This document shows positions 44,826 to 54,314 of a stretch of DNA of 64,000 bases, piece by piece. Origin of the DNA: Lewinella sp. IMCC34183 (GTDB lineage Bacteria > Bacteroidota > Bacteroidia > Chitinophagales > Saprospiraceae); the NCBI RefSeq assembly GCF_003390915.1, contig NZ_QMEM01000001.1, positions 1,206,292 to 1,270,291 of the forward strand. The letters are read 5' to 3'. Position 1 is the stretch's first letter; every line of letters starts with the position of its first letter. Made by a program: the position numbers and the translations under genes. Under the pieces are notes generated by a model. It worked only from the letters and a program-made list of their open reading frames with translations. It made no database searches and was not told where the DNA came from.

Positions 44826-45105
44826 ACCGGAAGATTCAATGGGTAAACGTTGGTGGTGTGCTTCTACCGTTAAAGATGCCGTCAAACGTGCAGCGGGTCA
44901 ATGACAGTTTTTCCCGTTTTGACCCGCGCCAAACTACCGGGTTTGTTCCTCGTACGTCTGTTATCGATTGAACATCAAATCATTAGGCTGGTAAAAGCCG
45001 GTGTTGTACGTATCTTCCCTACGTATTTGTAGTGCTTTCCCTTATTCCGCCGCCCCTTTAGGGCCCGGATTCACCGCCTTCAACCCATTGGATAGTCAAG
45101 CGCCC

Positions 45106-46646
45106 ATGAAAGAATTAGTAATACTACAGCGGGCCCTTTACCGAGATAACCTTCCCCTGGATACGCGCAACAAACTGAATCAGCGTGCACTCCAGCTGGC
45201 GGAGTACCTCCGCACCGCTAAGGATCCCACCGACGAAGGCGCTGCCCAAACCCTGGGCGTCGACCGCACGGGGACCCACTACCGAAAGATCCGACAACGG
45301 CTAAAGAACGGCCTCATCAATGGGCTGATGGTGGCCACTGCACAACCGCGTGGAGAGGGTCGGCCAGCGGAACAGCAACGGGCGGAAGCTTAGAAGTATT
45401 ACTACCTGGCCATCTCGCCCCGATTGCAGCATTATTCCGGGCTAGTGGATCAATACCTCCGCGAGGCCATCAAGCAGGCTGAGCAGGCTCACCTACCGCA
45501 AGTCGTCATGCTTGCGGCCCGAATCCTTCGGCGGCGCAGTACGGAACCGGCAGCATCGGGTAGCGACTACGCGTATTATACCAAGGTCTACCGGCAAGCC
45601 AAATCCCTTTACCTGGCTATAACCAATATGCAAGACAAGCTTTGGGAGGTAAAAAGAATGCGCATCGACGAACCAGACAAACAATGCTTACTTGCCTATA
45701 TCGACGATGCACTCGAAAATGTGCCGACTGCGGCGGACCCGGACTCGAGGGGCACCTGACGTACACCGCCGCCTACTTACGCGCCGTACGCTGCAACACC
45801 CAGGGGGCATACGCCAAGACTCTGCAGTTGGCCGAGCGCCTGGCAAAATTACCGCCACCAGTAACCCAGAGCGCAACCGATGCCTACACGGACTTCCTCG
45901 GGCAAGCCGCCGTGGCGCACCTTCACCTACATCACTTCCGGGAAGTAGAAAAAGTGGCGAACGCAATGGAGGCGCTGATGCTGGGCAACCCCACTACTCG
46001 TGACCAGGTCCGGCAACTGCGCATCTTCAACGAATTTCACGCCCAACGCTATACGGAGGCCGGTAAACTTCTTGCGGAAATCCCCGAATCGGAACTCCTG
46101 GCCCTCCCCCCCCGGGCACGGGAACGCCACGATATTTTTCGTGGCTACCTGCAGCTGCTGAGCCGGTTGGTAAGCCCGGCGCCGGCACCGGACACCGGCG
46201 CTCCGGCCTTTCGGATGGCTAAGTTCCTGAATACCTTTACCGAGGCAAACAAGGACAAGGCACACCTGAACGTACACCTCATCATCATCTCCCTAGTGGA
46301 CGCCTACCTGGGTTCAAGCGGAGGGCATGCATTAAGCCCGGAAGCCATTGAGCGGTACGTCTATCGGTACCTCAGGGAAGACGATAGCCAGCGAACCAAA
46401 TTATTTCTCAAGGCGCTGCTTAATTTGTATCGTCAGGGACCGGAAAGCGGATCGTCAGGCGACAAATACTTTCGGGAGTTGCGGTTACTGCCCGTGAATA
46501 CCTTCCGCTTTCCGGATACGGAAATCATCCCCTACGAAAGACTATGGAAGCTGTTGCCCCCCGCCCTGCATTGGATTGATCAAAGGAGTGTAGTCCATCC
46601 AAGTACCGTGCCCCCACTCCCTACAGGTGTGCAACGCTGCCTTTAA
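45106..46646 (+). pseudogene. Helical-repeat protein gene with a nonsense codon and a frameshift
   Basis: The first piece (ATG 45106, KELVILQRALYRDNLPLDTRNKLN ... HYRKIRQRLKNGLINGL) ends at TAG 45391-45393, but the same frame continues with plausible protein (KYYYLAISPRLQHYSGLVDQYLREAIKQAEQ...) to about 45745, where the reading moves to another frame (GLEGHLTYTAAYLRAVRC ... LALPPRARERHDIFRGYLQLL) ending at 46646. Read through, it would be about 510 residues of alpha-helical, TPR-like repeats preceded by a helix-turn-helix-like start. Family unknown to me; clearly decayed. Confidence 0.65.
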
Positions 46647-46816
46647 CAGCGTAATTCGAGGTCTGGGCCTTGTTTTCAGGTGCGCGAGCCAAACCTGATA
46701 GTACCGTACCATCGCACCAAACCAGTCGTTGGCGGGGGGGGTATCCGGGTTGTTAATTTTTACTTGCCCGGAACCAGTAGCTAACCCGGTGCGGCCGGGG
46801 AAAGAATAGTATCCTA

Positions 46817-46984
46817 CTAGGTAGTCTTGCGGAAGAAGTGGCTCACCAGGCTGATCACCAGCAGGACCAGGAAGATGTAGAAAAGGATCTTGGCAATCTC
46901 AGCGAAGGCCACGGCGATGCCGGCGAACCCGAGGAAAGCCATAACCAGCGTAAGGACGAGAAAGATGATGGCGTAGCGTAGCAT
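46817..46984 (-). CDS. DUF1328-family small membrane protein
   Basis: 55 aa from the ATG at 46984: LRYAIIFLVLTLVMAFLGFAGIAVAFAEIAKILFYIFLVLLVISLVSHFFRK. Two hydrophobic helices with the GFAGIA and AEIAKILFYIFL pattern are typical of DUF1328/YtjA. A longer open frame upstream is Arg/Pro-rich and rejected. Such genes are often stress-induced; regulation is not visible here. Confidence 0.85.
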   Translation of the reverse strand: MLRYAIIFLVLTLVMAFLGFAGIAVAFAEIAKILFYIFLVLLVISLVSHFFRKTT

Positions 46985-47467
46985 GGTGATTGTGTTTGGG
47001 ACTACAACACGACCCGCCGGCCGATGTTGGGGCCACGTGTGTGGCAGTCCTCGCCGTCTACCGGCCGGTGAGCGGGTGCCCGGCCGGCCCGTATGAAAGT
47101 AGTATTCACCGGGCATACGTTAGCAATCGAAGATGTCCTATCACGAGCTGTAAATGATTGAGGGCAATACTATTACACATGTCGGATTTTTGCAAAAACT
47201 TTAGACCTAACAGGGTATTGCCCAAACCCACCGGGAGTGTACCCGATTTAGGGCACATCCATACATATTATTAACTGGCTATGTAACGCGAAGGCCATCA
47301 TGGTAAAGAAACTTCCCGCCCCGCTTTGCACCCCAGCCGGAGCCATCGTAGCCGCCGGCCGCTGTCGTTCACTATTCTAGGATTCGGTAGGCGCGAGAAA
47401 ATACCGAATAGTGACAACCCACCACCGGCCTTTTGGCTTTCACTAACCCACTCCAAAAAGACGCTAT
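46985..47467. other. 483-bp intergenic region before katG with a candidate operator
   Basis: No gene supported. Upstream of katG an inverted repeat ATTCGGTA (47382-47389) / TACCGAAT (47402-47409) with a 12-nt spacer lies 59 bp before the start codon and could be a regulator-binding site or hairpin. Confidence 0.35.
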
Positions 47468-49765
47468 ATGCAGACCTTAGCAAATCCAGACAACCTCACC
47501 CAGTGCCCCTTCCGCGGCAACCGCGTAGGCGGAGCCATGGGTACCGCTCCACAAACTAACGACTGGTGGCCGAACCGCCTCCAGGTCGAGCTGCTCCACC
47601 AGGACCTCCCCCAGGCCAACCCCCTCAGCGACGAAGATTATAAAAAGGCCTTTCTGAGCCTGGACTTTCAGCAGCTCAAGGCCGACATCAAGGAGATGCT
47701 GACCACCTCCCAGGAGTGGTGGCCCGCCGACTACGGCAACTACGGCCCGCAGGTGATCCGTACCGCCTGGCACTCGGCCGGTACCTACCGCATCGCCGAT
47801 GGCCGCGGGGGCGCCGCCCAGGCCATGCAGCGCTTCGCGCCCATCAACAGCTGGTGGGACAACGGCAACACCGACAAGACGCGCCGCCTGCTGTGGCCCA
47901 TCAAGCAGAAGTACGGCGCCTCCCTCAGCTGGGCGGACCTCATCATCCTGGCGGGCAACTGCTCGCTGGAGATCATGGGCTTCCCCACCTTCGGCTACGG
48001 CGGCGGTCGCCGCGACGCCTGGGAACCCGACATGAGCACCTACTGGGGTCCGGAATTCTGGATGGGTAAACCCTACGATGAGAACATGGCCGGACAGACC
48101 CGCCCCGGCCACCCCGAAGAAATGGTCAACCGCGGGCTGCGCTGGATGGGCACCGTGAAGGAAGAGGTCCACGACCTCGAGGCCCCGCTTGCGGCCACCC
48201 ACCAGTCGCTGATCTACGTGAACCCCGAAGGACCGGGAGGAAATATGGACCCGTTGGATTCGGCCCGCGATATCCGCGAATCCTTCAAGCGCATGGCCAT
48301 GAACGACGAGGAAACCGTCGCGCTGGTCGCCGGTGGCCACGCCTTCGGCAAGAGCCACGGTATGGTCGACTCCGATAAGATCGGTGCCGCCCCCGAGGGT
48401 GCGCCCATCCAGGCCCAGGGCTTTGGCTGGCATAACCCCGTCGGCAACGGCAACGGTAAGGATACCATGACCAACGGCATCGAAGGCTCCTGGACGCCCA
48501 ACCCGACGCAGTGGGACAACACCTACCTCCAGAATCTGCTGCGCTTCGAGTGGAAGCAGGTGAAGAGCCCCTCCGGTGCCGGACAGTGGACGCCCGTCGA
48601 CCCCGACGCCCCCAAGACGCCCGACGCCCACATCGACGGTCAGATGAATGACCTGATGATGATGACCTCGGACATCGCCCTCAAGAAGGACCCCGCCTAC
48701 CGAGAGATCTGTGAAAAGTTCCTCAACGACTTCGACTACTTCACCGACGCCTTCTCCCGCGCCTGGTACAAGCTCGTGCACCGCGATATGGGACCTAAGG
48801 ACCGCTACCTCGGCCCCGAAGTAGCGGAAGAGGACCTCATGTGGCAAGACCCCGTACCGAAGCGCGACCACGAAGTGATCAACGACGCGCAAATCGCCGA
48901 CCTCAAAAAGCGTATCCTCGACAGCGGCCTCAGCGTCTCCGCGCTGGTGAACGCCGCCTGGTCGGCCGCCGCCATCTACCGCGACACCGACAAGCGCGGC
49001 GGTGCCAACGGCGCCCGGATCGCCCTGGAGCCCCAGAATAACTGGGAGCTCAACCGCCCCGAGGAACTGAATCGCGTGCTCAGCAGCCTGCGCAACATCT
49101 GCAACAACTTCAATAACGCACAGTCCGGTAACGTACGCACCAGCCTGGCCGACCTGGTCGTCCTCGGCGGCTGCGCCGCCGTGGAGCAGGCCGCCCGCGA
49201 CGCCGGCGTCGACATTGAAGTGCCCTTCACTCCCGGTCGCATGGACACCACCGCCGAACTTACCGACGTGGAGAGCTTCGAGTGGCTGAAGCCCGTTTCC
49301 GACGGCTTCAAGAACTACCACAACGACAAGGTGGGCTACCGCGTGCAGCCCGAGCGGATCTTCCTCGACCGCGCCCAACTGCTTACCCTGACCGCCCCCG
49401 AATGGGTGGCCATCACCGGTGGACTGCGGGTGCTCGACCAGAACTTCGACCACTCCAAGCACGGGCTGTTTACCGACCGGCCCGGACAATTGACCAACGA
49501 CTTCTTCCGCGTACTCACCAGTATGGACTACAAGTGGGAACCCACCGACGAGAAGGAGATGATCTTCAATATCGTCGACCGCAAGAGCGGCGAGACGAAG
49601 TACACCGCCACCCGCTGCGACCTCATCTTCGGCTCGAACGTGCAACTGCGCAACATCGCCGAGGTGTACGCCGCCAACGACGGCCACGAGCGCCTGGTGC
49701 GCGACTTCGTGAAGGTGTGGGACAAGGTCATGATGCTCGACCGCTACGACGTCAAAGACAACTAG
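47468..49765 (+). CDS. katG: Catalase-peroxidase HPI
   Basis: A 765-aa bifunctional haem enzyme that disproportionates H2O2 and oxidises organic donors. The distal site is [11 protein letters not shown] (Arg, Trp, His); the cross-linked Met-Tyr-Trp adduct is available from that Trp, the Tyr of [12 protein letters not shown] and the Met of KRMAMNDEE; the proximal His lies in [12 protein letters not shown]. The second half is the degenerate duplicate typical of KatG. One oddity is GNCSLEIMG where most KatGs read GNVALE. Full length, no signal peptide, monocistronic. Confidence 0.97.
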   Translation: MQTLANPDNLTQCPFRGNRVGGAMGTAPQTNDWWPNRLQVELLHQDLPQANPLSDEDYKKAFLSLDFQQLKADIKEMLTTSQEWWPADYGNYGPQVIRTAWHSAGTYRIADGRGGAAQAMQRFAPINSWWDNGNTDKTRRLLWPIKQKYGASLSWADLIILAGNCSLEIMGFPTFGYGGGRRDAWEPDMSTYWGPEFWMGKPYDENMAGQTRPGHPEEMVNRGLRWMGTVKEEVHDLEAPLAATHQSLIYVNPEGPGGNMDPLDSARDIRESFKRMAMNDEETVALVAGGHAFGKSHGMVDSDKIGAAPEGAPIQAQGFGWHNPVGNGNGKDTMTNGIEGSWTPNPTQWDNTYLQNLLRFEWKQVKSPSGAGQWTPVDPDAPKTPDAHIDGQMNDLMMMTSDIALKKDPAYREICEKFLNDFDYFTDAFSRAWYKLVHRDMGPKDRYLGPEVAEEDLMWQDPVPKRDHEVINDAQIADLKKRILDSGLSVSALVNAAWSAAAIYRDTDKRGGANGARIALEPQNNWELNRPEELNRVLSSLRNICNNFNNAQSGNVRTSLADLVVLGGCAAVEQAARDAGVDIEVPFTPGRMDTTAELTDVESFEWLKPVSDGFKNYHNDKVGYRVQPERIFLDRAQLLTLTAPEWVAITGGLRVLDQNFDHSKHGLFTDRPGQLTNDFFRVLTSMDYKWEPTDEKEMIFNIVDRKSGETKYTATRCDLIFGSNVQLRNIAEVYAANDGHERLVRDFVKVWDKVMMLDRYDVKDN

Positions 49766-49795
49766 CCCCCATTTCCGGGAGCAGGTTTACCGTAC

Positions 49796-49827
49796 GGGGG
49801 CCGGCGCGAAGACTCGCGTCGGCCCCC
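49796..49827 (+). terminator. Hairpin after katG
   Basis: A 14-bp stem (49796-49809 with 49814-49827, one G-U) and AGAC loop, 30 bp after the katG stop. No T tract follows, so termination efficiency is uncertain. Confidence 0.45.
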
Positions 49828-49868
49828 GCTACATCGGGCCGGGAGCCCGGGGAAACAAGAAACTTCTG

Positions 49869-49876
49869 TATTTTTG
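49869..49876 (+). promoter_or_regulatory. -7 element TATTTTTG before the sulfotransferase gene
   Basis: An exact TAnnTTTG match 143 bp before the start codon; no -33 TTG at the normal distance. Confidence 0.3.
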
Positions 49877-50019
49877 TGCTTTGGAAAGTTTTGCGGGTCG
49901 CAGGTGATTGTTTAGCTGCCCCCGCCTGGCCACCCGGTGGGCTTCCATTGGCATACGGCACAGCGTTTACACCCTTAGACATCCTCACACACTGCTTTAC
50001 ACACACTAATTCGGCCTTT

Positions 50020-50922
50020 ATGAACAAGATAACCCTGGTCCTCAACGCCGGGAGGAGCGGTAGCACCTATCTGGAACACCTGTTGCGCACCAGCTTTGCC
50101 CGGGACTGCTACATCGCCCACGAGGACATCCCCGTACAGGTTTCCAAGCCCAAGCTGTACAACCGGGCCTATACGGCGGAACGGCGGGAAGAGGTTCTGG
50201 CCGACAAGTCCCTGCGTGCCGTGCTGTCCCGCTGGGAGGCGGAACTCAAGAAGCACCCCGTAATTGAAACCGGCTGGACGTCCTACCACCTCTGCCCGGT
50301 ACTGCTGGAGATTTTCGGCGAACAGTTACAGATCATCGTGATGCACCGCGACCCGGTAAGTTTCGCGTTCTCCCGCGCCAACATGGGCAACTACCACCCC
50401 CATACCTTTTACGATAGCGCCCACGAGGTATCGCCCTTCGATGCCTTCAGCATCGCCCCCCAGAAACGCGGCCAGTGGGCCGAGATGAATCACTTCGAGC
50501 GCTGCATGTACTGGTGGTGGGTCATCTACCAGGAGGGCCTGGAGTTCCTGGAGAAGCACCCCGAGGTGCCCCACAAGATCGTCAAGTCCAAAGAAATCTT
50601 TTCCCTGGAACGCCTCGACGAGGTGCTCGCCTTCATGCAACTCGACCCCGCCAAGCTCAAGACCACCGAGGTGGAGCAGAACCCGCTGGCCCAGTTCATG
50701 CGGGAAACCTTCCCCGTAGGCGAGGAATGGCGGAACTACGAGAAGCACCCGGACATCCTCGCCTTTGCCGAAGAACTCGGAGGCTACCGCCACTCTACTC
50801 CCCAGCTCGAAAAGACGGCCCAGAAGTACAAGTTGCCCGATGGCCTCGGCCCCCTGGTACGGAACCGCATCCACTACTGGAAACTGAAGGCACAGGTGCG
50901 CCGCCTGCTGAAGCCCCAGTAG
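50020..50922 (+). CDS. Sulfotransferase-family protein
   Basis: 300 aa from the ATG at 50020 (the open frame extends upstream through antiphase katG sequence and is not used). The 5'-phosphosulfate loop is LVLNAGRSGSTYLEHLL and the 3'-phosphate motif is IVMHRDPVSFAFSRANMG, as in PAPS-dependent sulfotransferases. The acceptor is unknown; a glycan, lipid or small molecule are all possible. It ends 3 bp before the nitrilase start, so the two are probably co-transcribed. Confidence 0.8.
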   Translation: MNKITLVLNAGRSGSTYLEHLLRTSFARDCYIAHEDIPVQVSKPKLYNRAYTAERREEVLADKSLRAVLSRWEAELKKHPVIETGWTSYHLCPVLLEIFGEQLQIIVMHRDPVSFAFSRANMGNYHPHTFYDSAHEVSPFDAFSIAPQKRGQWAEMNHFERCMYWWWVIYQEGLEFLEKHPEVPHKIVKSKEIFSLERLDEVLAFMQLDPAKLKTTEVEQNPLAQFMRETFPVGEEWRNYEKHPDILAFAEELGGYRHSTPQLEKTAQKYKLPDGLGPLVRNRIHYWKLKAQVRRLLKPQ

Positions 50923-50925
50923 CCG

Positions 50926-51738
50926 ATGCGGATCGCCACCTGCCAGTTTGATGCTGACCTGGGGCAGGTCCCGGCCAACCTGCGCCGGGTAGCCGACCGC
51001 CTGGCCGCCCTGCGTCCCGGGGAAACAGACGTTCTGGTCTTTCCCGAAATGTGCGATACCGGTTACGGGATGGCCGCCATCGTGGAGCACGCCGTCGCCT
51101 GGGAAGCCAACCACCTCGACCGTATACGGACCCTGGCCCGCGAGCTGCGTACGGCCGTAGTGATCGGAGTGAGCGAACGCGTGGGTGAGGTAATCTACAA
51201 CACCACCGCAATCATCGGTACGGACGGCTCACTACGCTATGCCTACCGCAAGACCCACCTCGTGTCCATCCGGCCCATGGAAGAGCACCTCCACCTTACG
51301 CCGGGCGATGCGTTGGGCTACTTCGGGCTGTCGGGCCTGCGGGCCGGGGTAATGACCTGTTACGAGCTGCGCTTCCCGGAGGTGGCACGGACCCTCACGC
51401 TGCGGGGCATACAGGTGCTTTTCGTACCCGCCGCCTGGCCCCTGAGCCGCGTGGATCACCTGACCACCCTGCTCCGGGCCCGCGCCATCGAGAACCAGAT
51501 TTTCGTGGTCTCTTCCTGCCGGGTCGGTACGGACGCGGGCACGCAATTCTCGGGGCACAGCCTCATCATCGACCCCACCGGGCGGGTTCTGGCCGAAGGT
51601 TCCGCCACCGGGGAAGACCTGCTGCAGGCCGACATCGACCTGGCCGACATCGATCGCGCCCGCGCCCACATCGGGGCACTCGGCGAGCGGCGGCCCGAGC
51701 TGTACAGCTCGGACCGCAAAGGCCCGGTAGAACTCTAG
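50926..51738 (+). CDS. Nitrilase-superfamily carbon-nitrogen hydrolase
   Basis: A 270-aa amidase with the complete catalytic triad: Glu in VFPEMCDTG, Lys in YRKTHLVS and Cys in MTCYELRFPE. The FPE after the Cys and overall length are like omega-amidase/YafV and deaminated-glutathione amidase relatives. Substrate not assignable from sequence. A decayed second copy of the C-terminal part lies at about 52810-52935 fused to a relic of the THI5-like gene, which suggests that nitrilase and THI5-like genes once travelled together. Confidence 0.85.
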   Translation: MRIATCQFDADLGQVPANLRRVADRLAALRPGETDVLVFPEMCDTGYGMAAIVEHAVAWEANHLDRIRTLARELRTAVVIGVSERVGEVIYNTTAIIGTDGSLRYAYRKTHLVSIRPMEEHLHLTPGDALGYFGLSGLRAGVMTCYELRFPEVARTLTLRGIQVLFVPAAWPLSRVDHLTTLLRARAIENQIFVVSSCRVGTDAGTQFSGHSLIIDPTGRVLAEGSATGEDLLQADIDLADIDRARAHIGALGERRPELYSSDRKGPVEL

Positions 51739-51788
51739 CTTGAGGTGCACCTTAGTAACGAGATCTGTTGTCTCAATAAACAATCCTC

Positions 51789-52508
51789 ATGCGTGGAGCG
51801 GTCCCGTTTGCTCTCATACTCGCAGTGTCGGGGATTGGAGCTCAATCGGGTTCATCGGTAGAACTATCCGGTGAATTACTGTCCAGTTTTCCCACCCTCG
51901 ATTGTAATGGAGGCGAACTTGACGAGTACAACTTCTTCCTTTACCGGGAGGATCAGGACATTCCCGATTTGAACTGGAACCTTAGTTTAGCCTACAATCA
52001 GCGGCTGGGAAAGTCTTACGTAGTACGGGCCGGCATTCAGTTGGCCAGTTTGGGTTATCGCCAAAAGACGCGGACCGACGTGTATTGGAACTCCGAATTT
52101 GCTACTGGGGTGTTGATCCCTAATCCCGGCCTACCCCACGAATACACGCCGCGGGTAAACCACCATTTCTTGGAAATTCCTATCGGCCTACGAAGAGAGT
52201 TCGGTACCGGCCGATGGCAACCCTTCGTCGCGGCGGACCTGCTACCAGGTTTGTATCTTATCACCCGTTACCGGACTACGGGGGACGAGGAAATTGTCAT
52301 CCGCCGCGAAGACAACTGCCCCGAGCGATTCAATGCTTACAGTCTTTCCGGACAGCTGTCCGTGGGCATTAACTACCGCCTCGGAGAAGAATGGCAGTTG
52401 TTTGGCCAACCTACCTTTCGATACCAGATCGTTCCGATGCAGCATGAAACGCTGAAAGAACGGCTGTACGCCGGCGGTATGCGATTCGGTATCCGAAGAA
52501 TGATTTAG
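51789..52508 (+). CDS. Predicted outer-membrane beta-barrel protein
   Basis: A 239-aa protein with a signal peptide (MRGAVPFALILAVSGIGAQ). Alternating hydrophobic/polar strands end in aromatic residues (WNLSLAYNQRLGKSYVVRAGIQLASLGYRQ; YSLSGQLSVGINYRLGEEWQLFGQPTFRYQIVP), as in small OmpA/PorT-like barrels. Family not identified. Codon use is less GC-rich than its neighbours. Confidence 0.6.
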   Translation: MRGAVPFALILAVSGIGAQSGSSVELSGELLSSFPTLDCNGGELDEYNFFLYREDQDIPDLNWNLSLAYNQRLGKSYVVRAGIQLASLGYRQKTRTDVYWNSEFATGVLIPNPGLPHEYTPRVNHHFLEIPIGLRREFGTGRWQPFVAADLLPGLYLITRYRTTGDEEIVIRREDNCPERFNAYSLSGQLSVGINYRLGEEWQLFGQPTFRYQIVPMQHETLKERLYAGGMRFGIRRMI

Positions 52509-52701
52509 GGCGGAGGACTGATCTTTGGTCAATTTTATTGGTCGCCCGGTACTATCCGCCACCGGGTGAGAGCGTGGCGTATCAACCCAAACATGCTAGG
52601 ATTCTACACGTCCGCATTGACCCGGTTACGATGGGTATGGGGATGCCCCGCCATAAACATCCGCAGTCGACCCATTTCTTGGAGGTTACCCGGCACGTTA
52701 T

Positions 52702-52935
52702 ATGACGCCCCTGACCTTGGCCCCAGACTGGACCCCGATCATTCATCACGTCGGATTCTTTGTCGCCCAGCACCACGGCTTCTACCGAACGAGGACCTGG
52801 AAGTAAAACGCGTCGATCCGGACGGGAGTATCCTGCCGCGGGGGTCGGAAGAGGAAGAGGATTTGCTGCGGGCGGACGTCGACCTGGAAGCCATCGACCG
52901 CTCCCGGGCGTGGATCGGGGCGCTTTACGAGCCGT
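52702..52935 (+). pseudogene. Relic of a duplicated THI5-like / nitrilase gene pair
   Basis: An ATG at 52702 opens MTPLTLAPDWTPIIHHVGFF, a clear copy of the start of the intact gene at 53347 (MTPLTLALDWTPNINHIGFY). After about 30 codons the frame shifts and hits TAA at 52804; in the other frame DLEVKRVDP continues and then passes directly into a copy of the nitrilase C-terminus (DGSILPRGSEEEEDLLRADV ... IDRSRAWIGALYE). So an internal deletion has fused the front of one gene to the back of the other. Non-functional. Confidence 0.7.
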
Positions 52936-52975
52936 CGGCGGGGCCGCAGGTGCTTCGGGAGCATGGCACAAAAAA

Positions 52976-52998
52976 GGCCCGGGTGGGTAACCCGGGCC
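52976..52998 (-). terminator. Orphan minus-strand terminator hairpin
   Basis: A 9-bp perfect stem GGCCCGGGT/ACCCGGGCC with GGGTA loop, flanked by A runs on both sides; read on the minus strand it is followed by TTTTTT. No minus-strand gene lies to its right. Confidence 0.5.
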
Positions 52999-53003
52999 AA
53001 AAA

Positions 53004-53089
53004 CCTATCGAAGATGATTATTCTTAAGTTCAATTCTTGGTCACCGGCGCAGCTACGGTCCGGTGAATACTGGAATAACGCACGATAGG
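53004..53089. other. Possible structured leader upstream of the THI5-like gene
   Basis: Outer arms CCTATCG (53004-53010) and CGATAGG (53083-53089) enclose an inner stem CACCGG/CCGGTG (53042-53047, 53060-53065). A 24-codon ORF (53014-53088) fits inside. No TPP-riboswitch core (CTGAGA, GATCTGG) is seen. The rest of the gap to 53346 is featureless. Confidence 0.3.
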
Positions 53090-53346
53090 TCAAATCTCTC
53101 TCATCTCTCTAAACCTTAAGAAACTGTGCCCGCGGTTGCGACGAACCGGGTAACCGCGTTGTGACAGCAATAAAGCGCACCGGACTACCAAAAGCGTACT
53201 AAAGCGTACCGCTTTGTTCTGAAACATATGTATTTTGTTCTAAAGCCAGGGGTGCCTTACTCTTCCGGACAGCCCGGCACCCGCGCGCCGCCGCCCCAAA
53301 CATCGCCCGCCGCCCGCCGTTCTTCCGACGAACCCAAACCGACACG

Positions 53347-54255
53347 ATGACGCCCCTGACCCTTGCCCTCGACTGGACCCCGAACATTAACCACATCGGC
53401 TTCTACGTAGCCATGGCGCAGGGCTACTACCGCGACCACGATCTCGAGGTGACGCTGGCCGACCCCGCCGCCGACGGCTACGCCACCACCCCGGCCAAGC
53501 GCGTGGAACTCGGCCGGGCCGACCTGGCGCTGTGCCCGATGGAGAGCGTCATCAGCTACCGCACCAAGGCCGAGCCCTTCCCCCTGCTGGCGATCGCTGC
53601 CCTGCTGCAGGAGGACCTGAGCGCCATCGCCGTACGCGCGGACAGCGACATCCGGTCGCCGCGCGACCTGGCGGGGCGCTCCTACGCCTCCTACCGGGCG
53701 CGCTACGAAGACGCGATCGTGCAGGAGATGATCCGCGCCGATGGCGGCGACGGCGACCTGCAACCGGCCTACCCGGAGAAGCTCGGCATCTGGGAGACGC
53801 TGGTCAACGGCACCCACGACGCCACCTGGATCTTCCAGAACTGGGAGGGCGTGGCCGCCGAAGGGCAGGGGGTGGAGCTGCGCACCTTCGCGCTCCGGGA
53901 CTCCGCCATCCCCTACGGCTACTCGCCCGTGATCGCGGCCGGGCAGCCCGCAGTGGAGCGCGACCGGGACACCTACGTAGCCTTCCTGGAGGCCACCAAA
54001 CGGGGGTACCTCTTCACGGAGGAAAACCCCGGCGAGGCGCTGTCGCTGCTGGAACCGGCGATCCCGGCCGCGGACCGCAACATCAACCTCAAGCAGGCCC
54101 TCAACCGCACCCGCCCCTACCTGGGCGACCCCGATACCTGGGGCCGGATGGACGCCGACCGGGTCAACGCCTTCCTGGACTGGATCACCGCGCGCGGCCT
54201 GGAACCCCGCCGGCTGCGGGCGGACGAAGTGTATACGAACGCCCTGCTGCGGTAG
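53347..54255 (+). CDS. NMT1/THI5-like protein without a signal peptide
   Basis: 302 aa. The opening LTLALDWTPNINHIGFYVAMAQGYYRDHDLEV and MESVISYRTKAEPFPLLAIAAL are the NMT1/THI5 pattern shared by pyrimidine-binding ABC receptor proteins (ThiY-like) and eukaryotic-type HMP-P synthases (Thi5). There is no signal peptide or lipobox, no permease or ATPase gene nearby, and no CCCFC motif. So it is either a cytoplasmic binding protein or enzyme in thiamine-pyrimidine metabolism, or a member with unknown ligand. A decayed N-terminal copy sits at 52702. Confidence 0.7.
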   Translation: MTPLTLALDWTPNINHIGFYVAMAQGYYRDHDLEVTLADPAADGYATTPAKRVELGRADLALCPMESVISYRTKAEPFPLLAIAALLQEDLSAIAVRADSDIRSPRDLAGRSYASYRARYEDAIVQEMIRADGGDGDLQPAYPEKLGIWETLVNGTHDATWIFQNWEGVAAEGQGVELRTFALRDSAIPYGYSPVIAAGQPAVERDRDTYVAFLEATKRGYLFTEENPGEALSLLEPAIPAADRNINLKQALNRTRPYLGDPDTWGRMDADRVNAFLDWITARGLEPRRLRADEVYTNALLR

Positions 54256-54314
54256 CCGTGCGGCACGCGGGTAATTTATTACCTTGGTCATTCTTGTCAA
54301 CCTGACATTTCCCG

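Noticed and set aside
53004..53346. TPP riboswitch upstream of the THI5-like gene
   Set aside because: The conserved CTGAGA and GATCTGG elements are absent.
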